Assembly (NCBI GenBank): GCA_036583965.1
Contig: JAZBQD010000014.1
Location: 53,759,626-53,823,625, forward strand
Length of the DNA: 64,000 nucleotides
Direction of reading: 5' to 3'
DNA from: Prunella strophiata
Lineage: Eukaryota; Chordata; Aves; Passeriformes; Prunellidae
The stretch's first letter is position 1; each line of letters opens with the position of its first letter. Positions 1 through 13,661 of the stretch are shown in pieces. The position numbers and the translations under genes are program-made. Under the pieces are notes generated by a model that was not told the origin of the DNA, made no database searches, and saw only the letters and a list, made by a program, of their open reading frames with translations.

Positions 1-20
1 AGTAGTATTTTCATACTACT
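1..20. repeat. Short inverted repeat at window edge
   Basis: Bases 1-8 (agtagtat) are the exact reverse complement of bases 13-20 (atactact), with a 4-base loop between them. The window begins here, so the repeat may extend to the left. It sits just before a long purine tract. No function can be assigned. Confidence 0.5.
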
Positions 21-26
21 CTGCCC

Positions 27-104
27 AGAAGAACAAGAAAAGAAGAAGAGAGAAGAAAGGAAAAGGAAGAAAGGAAGAAAGAAAAAGAAAGAAAGAAAGA
101 AGAA

Positions 105-176
<72 letters not shown>

Positions 177-182
177 GAAAGA
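27..182 (+). repeat. Purine-only tract with (GAAA)n microsatellite
   Basis: From base 35 to about 182 the + strand is only A and G. It begins as irregular AG-rich sequence and becomes a regular GAAA array from about 108 to 174. Mirror-symmetric purine tracts of this kind can form triplex (H-DNA) and are usually length-polymorphic; that part is general knowledge, not seen here. Confidence 0.95.
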
Positions 183-3100
183 TTATAAATTTTAAAATTT
201 TAATTGTCTTTATTTATTTTGCCTTGTTTCTCTTTTTGCTTACATGCCTATTGGTGGAGTTACTCTTCATCCTTAGCAGAGGATAATCAAACATGGATTC
301 TGCATTCGGCAAAAGTGCCATCAACTGAACAGTATCAGGGAAGTTCTTATGCTCAGTTGGAATTTGGAAGCTAACAGTTTGTTACAAGTTTTCAGTAACA
401 ATGCATTTTAAAATAGATAGTATTAGACTGAAGTCCTACAGAGATTTATGAGTGTTTCTACAAAAGTTATGGAAATAATTTTTAACCATATGCCAACTGT
501 CCAGTGCCATCTTGTCCTGAGACTTCTGAATTCAAGTTAAAAGCCCTTCTTAGTCCCACAGGCCCTAAGTGAGGGTAATGGCATCATATGTAAAGTATCT
601 TCACAGTCCTACTATACCTTCCACAAATACTTCCATAGAAGATAATGATTTTAATATCAAGTAGGATATTTTGGGTATCAAGTTTCTAACTAACACAGAC
701 AGGACAGCATATGGGAAGTCCAACAAGTACATGCATCACAGAAGAACTATGGTAACTGTGGCCATTCTAGGAATCTTTCACACTGAGGATAAACAGTGGA
801 ATGAGTCATGCTTTCCACTTTCAGCACACTGTGTGTTCGCTGTATATTGGAAAGTACCTTGTTTAGATTGTACTGGAGATTTAGGATGATTCTGTGAGGA
901 ATTCCTTCTTATTGTCTCAGCTTGCATGCCATTAGCAGAATGATTTGTGCCACAAAAGAGACTCATTATGATAATCAGCCAGTCTCTGGGAATCACAAGG
1001 CTTGAGATTGTATCACAGACTGAAGATGACAGTTTACCATATCTTCCCAGTGCTTCTGGATCAACCAAGGTCCTTGTGTGGGTAATCAGTAGCACTATGA
1101 TTATGTATGGCAAAGTATTGCTCTAAGGTAGTCAAACTGACTGAAATATGAAGCAATAAATATCTGAAAAGGAAGCCCCCTAAATTTCTGCTACAGAATG
1201 GGAAAAAAGAGGAAAAAACAAAAAACCAACCCACAATCCATATTTCCTGTTCAGGAAACAATTTGAAAGTGAGAAACAACTCCTGCTGCTCTGAGCAGCG
1301 TACTGGGTGTGTTGATCATTTCTGACTTCAGCAATCATTGTCAGTGTATCCATGAGTACTATCAACAAGCTCAGGAACATGTGGATAGTTTTGTCTATTT
1401 AAAATGGATTTAGGATGCAGAAGACTTTTCACAAGTGGTAGATTACTACCCTGGAGGTCTCAGATAAATATCTGGTAGGTAATCGTTTAATCTTTTTAAA
1501 TAGTGCACCCTCAATGCATACTACCTCTCCAGGTGTTGTGCTCTCACATTTTATAAGCAGACCTACTGGCTCAGTACTACTCATCTATGTTTTCCTCATC
1601 ACTGATATAAAAGCAAGTATCCCTTACGACCTTTTGCATGGCAAGGTTGCAAGAGTGATGTTCCAAAACCAACAGAACAAAGGGTGATGTCAGGCAGCAT
1701 CATGCACAGAATAACTGTCTGCAGGTCAAGAGATTTGGTTTCCCTGTTTAGTATCTATCATTGGATTCAAGCTGTTGATCTCAAGGAATACACTCTCTCC
1801 TTACCTTTTTGTCTCTATTTCTTGTTTTCGGATTAGGGAGTGAATTTCATCTCATTTGGCAAAGGTGGCAGCTGAAAACTGGAAGGGCCCTTTCTTCACC
1901 CTATGTAATGACTCATTCTGATATTAGAAATGAAGACCCATAAGGTGGCCCCATGGGCCACCAAGACAATTGCATTTTTAAGGTCACTTGGTGTGTGATT
2001 TTCTATACACCATTGTCTCCTAGGGTTAATTTACTCCTTTTTACCACTGTTAAAACCAAAACATTAAATTCCTATGTTTAGTGCCATTAAGACCTGGGTT
2101 GATTTTGATAAGTATTTGCCAACAACTTTAAAATAACAGCTATGAGTTTCCCAAAAGTTCAAAGTTACTGTTTGCACCTTTCAGAAGGTCTCAGTGACAA
2201 ACAAACAGTATCTTTGGCAGAGGAAGCAGCTCATCTTGCTGACATCTGTGTATCAGGGATGGATTTGGGCAAGGGGGCTGTCAGCTTATAACTGATGCTC
2301 AGTTGTCTCTGAAATCACCCACCCTCAAATTAGATTTTTCTAGAATTTTTGAGGTTTCCAGCCTGTTGAACAATTAGAGTTGGCCATAGCAACAGTAATC
2401 TAACTCTTCCCAGATTTGGATACAAGCAACATTTTTTGCAGTTACTTTTCTTGACACCATCAAAGATGTAGATCAGAGGCTGTATTATTTGCATCACTTT
2501 ATTTAATGGTGTTCTGGCTACAGGAATTTTACACCAGGTAGGCCCTACAGACTGTGTTATACTGCCACAGACTCTACTGTGAGTGTGTTACATTGACATA
2601 GCAATAATCTTAAATGAGTGCTAAAATGGTTAACAAGTGCTGTTCACAAAGGGTTTAATACCTACTACAGCTTATCCCTCTAGACTGAGACTGAAAAAAT
2701 TATCTGTTTCAGTTTGCAACCATATTAAATTTTTCAAGACTGCTCTGCTTCTTTCTGTGACATTTCCTACAGAGTACTATCAAAGGACATAATTTTTAAG
2801 CAGAAAAAAATATGCAGTTATTTATCAATCCATAGAAATATTGTTGCTAAGAGATTATTGTAAATCACATGCACCTCATGTACATCCCAGCAGGGGACCC
2901 TTGCAAGGTTCCAGGGCTGTTGCTGAAATACAGCACTCTAATTAAGAAAATGCTCAAACTCTGAATATTCCAGTGGTGATTTTTCTTTGTTTTCAGCCAT
3001 CTTCTTACATTAAAAGAATAATGATTATTAAATGGGAAACATTTAACTTTAGGGTTAAGAAGGAAATCCTACTCTACTTGTTCAGAATTCTGATCTGAAT

Positions 3101-3609
3101 TCTCAGCTCCAGATCACTCACTGAGCTTGTTCATAATCCTGAGCTCCAGATAATATTTTCTGTTGTCAGTCAATATTTAATCTTGGAGACGATTACAGAA
3201 CACAGTAGTGAAAACTCTAATGTGAAGTGGCTAGACTTGTAAATACAGCCCTTTAAAATCTCCTTCCCATTTTTCCTTTAAAATTTGTCTAACAATACTC
3301 TTAATTTTTCTAACAACAAAGTCATATTAAAGCTCTGCTGGAGAACACAGGCACAGACCATAAACTGTCAAGTCCCATTCGTTGGTATGTGTTTACTTTA
3401 CATACATAAAAGACTAATAAAACAATTAAAGAGTAGACATAAAATATTTTTATTAAGGTCTTTAACAGAAAAAAAAACATGTTAAATCTCCTTTTAATTA
3501 TTTTAGGCATTGCTCTCCAAACTGACTAGCCTATCAGCTTCTGGGAGACTACTGTCTTTGGAAAAGACTTACAAGAATAAGTAAATAAATAAAAGTCTCT
3601 GAATAAATC

Positions 3610-3658
3610 CAGAAAACAAAAAAACAACAAAAAAAAAAAACAAAAAAAAAAAAAAAAA
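3610..3658 (+). repeat. A-rich low-complexity tract
   Basis: Almost pure A broken only by single C residues, ending in 17 A. It could be a decayed retroposon tail or a simple repeat. No source sequence is recognisable upstream. Confidence 0.85.
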
Positions 3659-5497
3659 GTCAAGCTTCTTATCTTAAGTGTCTACAACCATAGGTTTGAC
3701 CAAAACTGTGGGATAATGTCTTGGTGGAGGCAAACACTTTCATACTGATTTTTTTGAACAGGACAATCTTTGGCAGAGAGGTGAGACAGACAGCTGGGGA
3801 AAACAATTACATTACAAAACCATTACAACAGGGTTCAACATCATCTGGTTGATCCAAGAAAGGTACAACACAAGGAGAACAAGGTGTGCACAACTGAGAT
3901 ACTGTTTTGAGCAAAACAACCACTGTAGACATGGTTATTTCATTTAAAGAGAAAACTTCTGTATGCTCAGGAAGAGTAAAGTAACACTTCACTAGCCTTT
4001 AATCATTACATATGGATTACAACAGCATGTAGCATGGGGAAAAGAAATCAAAACTGACTTTGCTATACAGTTGAGTTAACTCAGATGTTGCTAGTCCAGT
4101 CTCTGGCAAAATGACTCCAGTAATCCTTTTCAGTGTGGTTGTTGCAGGGCATCTGCTTTCCAATTACATGCATTGGTGCTGTGCAACAGACACACATATC
4201 TGCAAACAATTTCAAATATACAGGACTTGTTTCAAGACCTCTGTTCACTGTTTTGACTTATCTGAAGGTATGTGTATGTTTTATAAAAGGTAATTTATTA
4301 ACAACAGGGTGATTTAAGGACAGGCTATAGTCTGAAGTTGCCCTTGCACCTGCAGATTGAAGTTCGACTCTTAATCTCAATTGATAATATTCTGATAGGT
4401 GAGGAGCATATATCAGAGTGTGTGTGCAAGTACACATGTGATTTTTAGAACACAAACACAAATCTTCTGCAGAGTTAGAAGTTAAACTGTCTTATACTAG
4501 TCCAAATTCTGTCATTATTTTAAACTAAAGATCAGATTTCAGTTAGACTAAATCCATTATTTGTGCAAAATAATGCCATAGTAATGATGTAATCTGAACG
4601 TTAAAAAAATCAGTTTTAAAACCCAGGACATGAACAGGAATATTATCTGAGTTAGAGGGTATAATAGTGGGGGTTTTCCAGTTTTATGTGCACTTATCTG
4701 TGTAACAAATATTACTTCTGCAGTTGAACAACTGCCAAAAACAGGTAAGAAATTTTCCTACTCTAGATAAGACTTAAATATCATTTTCTATTTTCTCCAC
4801 CAAACTGAAGAACATTTTCTCACTCACAGAATTCCAAAGAGATTATGATCGTTTTTCAATACTTTCAGGTGCTTTTTTCATCACAAAGGAAAGTATTGAA
4901 AGCTATATATTGATACTTAGTAATAGCTTTGACTGGAAAAGCTATTGGAAGCAGAGTACAGGAATGCTTTTTGTTCTACAGCCTTCAAAATCTATTACCA
5001 AAAGACAATATGTGGATCACCAAGCGCAGATTTTTTTTATATAATATTATATAAACTTCTTCTAAAAGTGACAAAGCTTATTTTAACAGTAGTTGGTTTT
5101 ATGCCACACAGAAGACTGTCCCAGAGCACCATTCTTTTTTGAAAAAGTCTTTCAAATTCAAAGTCTAAACTGATTTATGACTTTTACCTTGGGCCATGAC
5201 TATCCTTATGCCTTTTCCACCCACTAGTAATTAGCTCTTTGATACAAGAAACATTCCAGTCTCCCTTAGATCTTCTTTGGCTAGCCTACATTTAACATGA
5301 TCTTGGAGTTTTTCTTACAGTAGCTCTTTATTTCTTCACTTATCCAATTGGCTTTGTTTGAGCCTTGCTGAACTAATGACTGTAGATGAAGTAATTCCAT
5401 GAGAGACACTGAGAGCAGCAGAAATGCTATATAAATATTTTCAATCAGAGCCCATATTTCCAGGAAAACAAAGTCAATCAAGTGCAATCATATGGAG

Positions 5498-5579
5498 AAA
5501 AAAAAAAAAAAAAAGACACCCAAACCAAAACAACCCACAACAAACAAAAAAATACCCAAAACAAAACAACACAAACAAG
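5498..5579 (+). repeat. Poly-A run grading into A/C-rich tract
   Basis: Seventeen A residues are followed by about 65 bases made almost wholly of A and C (caaa, acccaaa type units), with one G and one T. The tract at 13593 has the same layout. Confidence 0.85.
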
Positions 5580-8500
5580 TTCTCATTTTCTGGTACTCCT
5601 AAATGTAGTTAAGCAGTTTCCATGAGGCAACTCAATTTCTGCTATTGGGAAAAACCAGCAAAAAGGAGAGAGCAGTATTTCCACTAGATTTCATGTTCTT
5701 CCACATTCTTTTCAAAAAAACCCCATTCTTTAAAATTTCCTATTTCAGGATGACATTACTGTGACTTCTGAAGTTTTACAAACTTTTTTATATTTATCTG
5801 CCCAATTAAAGAAAAGCTATTAACACCTTTACAAGCAAAACTTGTTAATGTAAAGGTACATTTTCTTTCAAGAGCATTGATGAAGAATACACAATCTCCC
5901 TTTCCAGTCCATTTCCCTTTGCCTTATTCTAGCTGTACAAAGGTTGAGGTGTTGGTCTAAGGTAGTTGGGTAACCAGACTGCTCCTACACTCAGAGCAGA
6001 GATACACATCTTAGCAGGGCAGTTCAGTAGGTGTATAAAATATGTGCCCTAGGCTTTCTCTAGACTTAATGCAAAAAAGACAGGCACATTCAAAGATCTG
6101 CCACAGATGAGGTGAATCTCATTTTCTTTCTTCCACCACCTTCTATGAGGGATAGGAAACTGGACTGGATCACGATCTGAACAACAGTGTTCATTAGCAG
6201 TCGTTCCAAAATAGCAACCGGAGAAGCATGAATGTAATTCCAGCACAATTCAGATCATCATTTGGCCCCTGGTGTTGAGTAACTCCCATACTTTCAAAAT
6301 GAAACAGTTTGCAAACCACCGAAACTGCAAGCCAAAACTTGCCAGGTTGGCTTGTCATCAGAAGAGCTGTTGTGGGAAAGTGCTTAGGGAATATAAATCT
6401 GCCAATCTATCCTTTTACTCGTAGTAAATCACAGCTCTGTCGGTGGCCCTAATATTAATTCTGGTACAGTAATGCAAATGAAGAGGATATTCCTGCATGA
6501 AGAACTGAATTAAACTAAAGGCCTTCAATTTTTCTCCAGCTAAATAGTGACACATGCCTGTTTCTATTATAAATCTATAATTCTTGTAAAAGTAATTTTC
6601 TTCATGGAGAAATTCTTCTATGGCAGCATAGTAAACAGTACAGAAATGCTGCACACACAGCAGCATAGTTTGCATATTTAGCTCATTATAATTGCCCCAA
6701 GGTCTTTTAGACAATTCTTCTCCTATATCTTGGCACTATTCAGACTGTGCTCTGTTGCTTCAACATTTGAGTTTTGCAACACTCCACATCTATTTGTTGT
6801 ATACCCTAGAGTCAGCTTAAAATGTGCAAAGCTTTCATCAAAGTTGGCTTTGATTTCTGTTTTAAGTTCTATTTTAGATAAAGCATTACCTCCTTTTTTA
6901 AAAATTATATATATTTGTGCCTTAAGGGATTTTTCTAAGCATTGGTGCTAATGAATAATCTGTGTAATTAGAAAATATGTCATAATTTTTGGCAAATTAC
7001 TAAATTCCCCACTCTTTCTTTTCCATTAAAAGATTAACTGTTTAGAAATTAAACATTAGAGTATTTACCAACACGATTAAACAGTGTGTAGTGATCTCAA
7101 TTAGTATATTTTACAACAGATAATAGCTTTGACTCTTCTTTGATTGGCCAGCTATAATTCATTAGCATAATTGGCATTCACTAATGGCAAAATTTACAAC
7201 ACAGCAATAATCTACCGAATCTACCATAATACTATGCCAAAAATAGGAAAAAGCAATCTATTCAATTTATAAGATAAAGATATTCAAAACACAATTCACT
7301 ATACAAACTTTCCAAATTGCCAGCTATTTCTTTCAGGTCATCTTTGCAGGCCATCCCAATGTCAAGTCTGAGAAAATTTTGCTCCTTACAATTCACCAAA
7401 TGCAAAGTGGTAGCAGTTTACACAATAAATCAACCTGCTTTAAACATGCAGCACACAGGCATGGTATAGCAGAGATTTCAATGTGGAGGTAGTATTATAA
7501 AATTATCTCTTTAAGTCTCTGTTTGAGCACTTTCACTCCTCCAGATGCCAATTATTTCAAAATGTGATTTCTATTCTAAAATCGTCTTAAATTTTGTAGA
7601 ATTGAAGGACTTCACCTGATGCAAGACCTTAATGAAACCAGGAGGGTTCTAAATCTGATTTGTGCCTTTAAAGATCATCTGAGTGACTAAAAAGGGGAGC
7701 AGAGATTAACACAAACATAATTTTTAAAATTCTACCCTAGAACTATACAATATCAGATAAATCACATTAAATTAAGACTAAAGGAAATAAACATAACTTT
7801 GTTTAAAACTGGAGCTAGATAGACCTAGGAAAAAAAAGATAAGCTGTAGTTTCTATTGATACTGACCCAGAGGGTCCCTTTTCCATATTATGCTCTGAGA
7901 TGAAAATATCATTAAAATGAGAAAAAGAGGAGATGATAAGGACAGATACTTCCTATACCCAGTAGTTTGCTGAGAATGTGCTGAGGTGGAAAGATTCTTC
8001 AAGCATTAGCACATACAGAAAGGGACTCCTTGTTTACAGTAAAAAAAAAAAAATCAACAAAACCCCCATTCTGAAAAATACCAAAGGGAGAAGGACAAGG
8101 TAGGAGAGGGGGACAGTTCACAAACTCTGTGAAACCAAAAGTACAGTTCACAAGGTTCACAAAACCTTCAGAACAACACAAGGTTTGCCCATCCCTTACC
8201 ATTAGTCATCTACAAGAAATGTTCCTGCCTGACCTCTGATGAATCCGCTCCCTTGCATAGTTGTTCCTTCTGCTTCTGGATATGGTGCTCTGTGTTAGGG
8301 TGTTACACACCAACCGATCTTTGTTCTGAGAGTGAATCTACACCTAGCAAAAAAAGAACAGATGACTTTACTGAGTAGACATGGAAAAATTTACGACTGA
8401 GGAGACAGGCAACATTCTCTGTGTGTTACATTGGAACACAGCAAAAAAAATCCTGCAAAATTAATTTTCAGCAGCACCACTGAAATGTGGAACTTTGCTC

Positions 8501-11242
8501 TCCACAAAGAGAAATATTTCAGTAGCAGGAAACATACTGACAGCTTTCCCAAGGAGACTGACAGTCCACCTTATTTTCATCCACCCTGCTCTCTTCCCTG
8601 CTATTTTGGGACTTGAGGAGATCCAGACATGCTATAAGAGGTCCAAGCACAACAAATTTGTATGGGCTCATGACCCAGTTTCACACACAGAAGCAGTTAA
8701 CAGGGTTGATTTTCCTTTTCACCCATAATTTTCATGAATTTACCTTTGTCTGCAGCTACTGTTCTACACTGAAGACAATAGAGTTGCATCACCCTGCAGG
8801 GAGTACTGGGATAGAAGGAACCAGATTGCTTCCTGGAGCTCTGCATTTGCATTGGAAACATGAGGCGTGATTTGTGACACCCTTAGCATAAAGCACTATT
8901 TCCTTCCAGCATGAGCAACCACTTCTGGTAGCCTGTCTGTGGGGGAGAGGAAGGTGTGCTTACATGGACTGACAGCATCTTCCTTTGAAATACTTCCAGG
9001 AGACCAAACCCACACATTCTTAAACACAGCAGATACAATCCTGGATGCACAAAGGCCAACAACACAGTTTGGAATAGAGTGAAAGGGACAATTTATTTCC
9101 AATTAAAAAAGGAATAGCATAAGAATTTTCTCTCAACATCATTTGCTTCCTAAAGAGACAGATTTTTGCAGTCAAGATACAGCACTTACAATTTACCCTC
9201 CAAAGTCTTGCTCTTAAAGGTATTAGAAAGCAAGTTGACACCAGAATCCAATAGTGTGAACCTAGAAACTCTCTGAAGTAGCCTTGCATCCTTGCTCAGT
9301 AATAATGGGAGAGGGTGGAGTCACATAATGTTTGAACAACAAAGCAAACTGTAAGCTATGATAAATAATGCCTAAAAGAAAACACCCTGGCCCCACCTTT
9401 GTCTGATTCAAATGAAATAATACCAGTTTCACCCAAACCACAAAGGCACACATGCACACACACATACAAACACTGCAGTTCTATGATTTGATGACTGAAG
9501 CATTTTGAACAGGTGAATTAATACATCATTGAAAACACTGCCCTGTTTATAAGAACTTACAATACTCACAAAAAGCATTTCTTTAATGCTTTTATTTTCT
9601 AAATATTTTCAAATTTCAAAAATAAATTTCATATTTTGCCATCTTTATTTATTCTTAAAATCCTATGTAAACATTTCGTATTGCTTTTACTATATTTTAC
9701 CACAGTGCTGACTGCTTCCCTTTGATACAGTGTCTTCCTCAGTTTGTGCCTTACCTTACTTAACAGATTCCTTTTTCCTTTGCTCTTTCTCTATCAATGA
9801 AGAGCATCTACCCTACCTCTTCATTGTATTCCCTGCTTTCATTGTCTTTCCTTTCTCTCTTGCATGCTTATGTGGAAAGGCCAAATATTTTTCTTCACAC
9901 TTTTACATATTTCTTCAACTTCTCTCTGTTCTTGACTGCACATGGCCAGAAAAGTGAGAAGTATCTCCCTACTGAACAACAAGCTGCAAAGTCACAGAGT
10001 ACTGTTGTCTTCCTGGAGCCATATAGAAATAAATGATAAGAACAGCCATAACAGGTAAAACCAAAGATCTCCTTAGCCTCATACTCAATTCCTAACAGTG
10101 ACAATTAGCAGGTGCCTAGGGGAGAGCACACAAGCAGGGCAAGCATAGAATATATAAGTTCTGTACATTCTCACAGCCTCCAGTAATCTGTGATTCAGAG
10201 ATATGATCGTGCCTTCTATCTCCAAAGAGGCTGAAGAAGCCTAGGGAGACAAAGAATGAAACATGACTCAGAGAACACGCTGTTAAGTGAAGCACAGATA
10301 ACTTGAAAGGAAAGAAAATGCATCTATAAATTAATTAAAATATTAAAAGTTGCTCTAAATAAGTCTACTTCAGGTACAGATGCAGTCTAGCCACAGAAGA
10401 TATAAGTAGTCTGAACTCTGTAATGTAGCTGTGCAGAGCTAAGGCTAACACATTCAGATACACACCTAAAAGGAGTCCCTAACCCACTTTGGTCAAAATA
10501 AGTAAGTTGCCTTAAAGGATTTAAATAGCAGGTCTTGCTAACACTTTTGCCTGAAATATGTTAGGGAATACTCACAGATCCACAGTCTAGTTGCTTTCAG
10601 AAGAGAAGCAGTGAGTTCTTCAACTGGCAGAGGCAGGCATGACTGGTGCTATCAATCCACAGCATTAGAGAGCCAGGAGGAGAACAGATGTACCCCGTGG
10701 TAGCCAATGGTGCAATGGTTCCCAGTCTTCCATCATCACACTGCCACTGGAGATTGCTACACCTACAGTTCTGCAAAATGGCATGCTGCAGCAATGGACA
10801 GTCAGTCTCCTGCTGGTAGAGAGAAAATTCACACGCTTTATGAAAGGTGGATGTCATTAGCAGAACAGCATCAAGGCTTTCCCATGACAGCACTCCACTG
10901 CCAATTCTTCTGCTCTAAATCGGGCAAAGTCCTTCCTAGCCTTCTTCAAGCAATCATCTGCCCTCACATTGCTAAATAAATTATTTGAAATAACTTATCT
11001 GATTTTGTCAGAAGAAAGTAGAAAGCGCACATGGAAATTTCCAGCTGAAGTCCAGGATAAGATAAAGTATAACAGAATGAAACACTATGCACCTAGAAAG
11101 CCATAGTAGGTTATCTTACTTCAGTTGCAATAACTATTTGTAGAGCATACATGCAATATTCACAGACAAACTCAGTATGCCTTTACTTAAGGCAATGTCA
11201 GTTAGTACAAATTTTGATCACTGATGCAGGTACTGGGGAGAG

Positions 11243-11276
<34 letters not shown>
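11243..11276 (+). repeat. (A)34 homopolymer
   Basis: Thirty-four consecutive A residues, the longest homopolymer in the window. CR1 elements do not end in poly-A, so this is either a microsatellite or the tail of an unidentified retrocopy. The 600 bases upstream show no recognisable coding sequence, and I see no target-site duplication. Confidence 0.9.
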
Positions 11277-11277
<1 letters not shown>

Positions 11278-12691
11278 CATAATTAAATTACACTTAGAGA
11301 AAGAAATTTCCCTCCCTGCCCAAGCTTATATTAAGTCAAACATTTCTGCTCCTGAGGCTGCTAGTCATAACCAGCACAATACTGATTGTGGTTTACCAGA
11401 TATAGTGTGTCCCCAGTTCCTCCAGTGAGGGGGACAGGATAAAGAGGAGATTGGATTTTATGTTCAGTGGTTCTTTGTGACATTTTTTGCTTATTGGATT
11501 CATAGTAGAGAACTTGGGCTTCTGCACAATTACAAAATCTGGAAACTGAGTGCTGCAGTGTTTTGGAATTTGACATTTGGACAAACAGATTTCCTCCTAC
11601 TATTTTATGGGATCTGAACAAGCATGTTTATATTGTTCTCCCACAGAAGAAGAGAACTAAAGTGGTTTCACAGTGAAGGATAGGGTACATTACCTTTCCA
11701 ATTCCACAAGAAATTCATCCATATTCCTTCAACTTCCTCCACATTTGACAATCTAGAAGGAATACTTTGTGGTGCAATAAGTATTGGAAGCCTTGAGACA
11801 ATCTCAGGTGGGGCACCTTTTAGACAAGCATGAACACCAGCACAAAGCTGAAAGTAAAAATATATAGCCAACAATGGAGGGCTGAACCATGGTACCTTTG
11901 GCTTAAATAATCTCCTTGCTGCCACTAAACAACACCCAAAAACGTGGCTCTACTGCAGCCTACGTGAATCTAATGGCTCTTGCAGTGTCATCTTTGTCTT
12001 GCTGCTCCTGATCATCTTTGGTGACTGACTTAGACAAGGTATGTTTAAGTGCACTGAGTCTGGTTATTTCTTTACTAGCTTTGTTCTACAATGACAAAGG
12101 GATAAATCAGCCATGGTCCTACTGCATGCTAACATCAGTGAAAGAAAGCACTGGGAATGGTGTTGGTAGAAGCATGTAGGGAAGGAAAAAGAGCACCTCC
12201 TTCCACAATAACACCCAATCACAGTCCAGTCAGGCGTACTAAGGCCCATTAGAAAAATAGATATTCTTACAGGAAAACTGATGGTCTGTTTTCAAGGAGA
12301 GATCTACAGTACCAGCAAAGGTGTTACATGTGAAGATAGATGAAAAACTAAGAAAAAGATAGATGAAAAGGATACTGTTATCCTAGAACTTCACCTACTT
12401 TAAATAAATGCATGTTTTATGTGATTGTATAGTGATGCTATCAAATATTAACTTTTCTGAGTGCCTCAGCATCTACATTCAAGAGTCTCCTCTCTTGATT
12501 TCTCAGAGCACAAGAACTTCAAAGCAAATCCACACACAGCCTAGACATCTTAGGATGCCCTTGAAGAGCTTACTCCAGCCAACTTCCAGAAGTTTGAGCA
12601 CTACTGTGCCTTCACACCATATCAATGCTCTTTGGTCTTTATCCATTCCTTATTTCTTAAAAAAACTCCACACTATCTGAAAGACAGACAA

Positions 12692-12708
12692 CCTTTTTTT
12701 TTTTTTTT
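12692..12708 (+). repeat. Poly-T run
   Basis: An uninterrupted run of about 17 T. It is a simple repeat, or a reverse-oriented retroposon tail with no recognisable body. Confidence 0.8.
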
Positions 12709-13592
12709 ATAACATAGTACCATTGGGTCAAGTCATACTTCCAGGCATGTGCAGCAGGACTATCCTGGAAGGTTTTAATGTACTATTTCTCTCTTGTCTT
12801 TCTCCTTTCATACAGAAGAAAAACAAGTAAAACAGCCACTTTGCCAGAGCCAATTATTCTTACAACAAGGCCAAAAAACATCAGTCAGTGTATAGCATGA
12901 GACAGAGTGGTTAGAGGAGAGGTACCCTATTTGCTGATGAAGCTGTGGATGCAGCTCTTCCCCATTGGTGTAAGAGCAGGCACACCAGGAACCTCTGGAA
13001 TTAAAGGCAATTTAATAAGTTTACATTTGCAATTTACTGAAGTAGTCTGTATAGTCTGTGGTAGACACTTGGTCCATTAAAATATAATCCTCATCTTGTT
13101 GTCAGTATGAAGGCATACTGAAGGCATCCATAGTGAATTTTGAATACCAGATTTTTGCTGTCTTGATTCTGTATGAAGGAAGCAGTGGGCAATATTTTGC
13201 CTTTTTCTGAACATTTAAGGGTACAGTTTAATACACAAGTGTATCAGACATTTCTGTTCCTTCATACATTATGAAAGCTGTTTTGCTCCTTGGTATGACA
13301 TTCATTGTTACTAACATGATTATGGCATTAAGAAAAGACCCATTACAGTGACAACTAGTCTAAGAGGAAAGCTTTTCCATTCAATTCAATGCATTCTATG
13401 ATTCCTTATCATGCTCTTAAAGCACACCAGTTTCATGTAATACAGCAGATGCAATGTGCATTATGACAATGTTATCTGCAATGTAACTCTGAAACCAGAT
13501 CAAGCAATGAATTGCATTTGTTTTTTAATCTTTACACTGATTGTTATTCCTGTCAAAGGACAAAGTTCAGCAATATGGACAACCATGGACCT

Positions 13593-13661
13593 AAAAAAAA
13601 AAAAAACAACAAAAAAACCACCCCAAAAAATCCCAAAAACCAACCAACCCCAAAACCAAAA
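13593..13661 (+). repeat. Poly-A run grading into A/C-rich tract
   Basis: Fourteen A are followed by A and C with a single T (aacaac, ccaaccaacccc type units). The composition and order match the tract at 5498-5579, which suggests a shared mode of origin. Confidence 0.85.

Noticed and set aside
6415..6714. 99-codon minus-strand open frame
   Set aside because: No domain and no splice or promoter context; cannot be told from chance.
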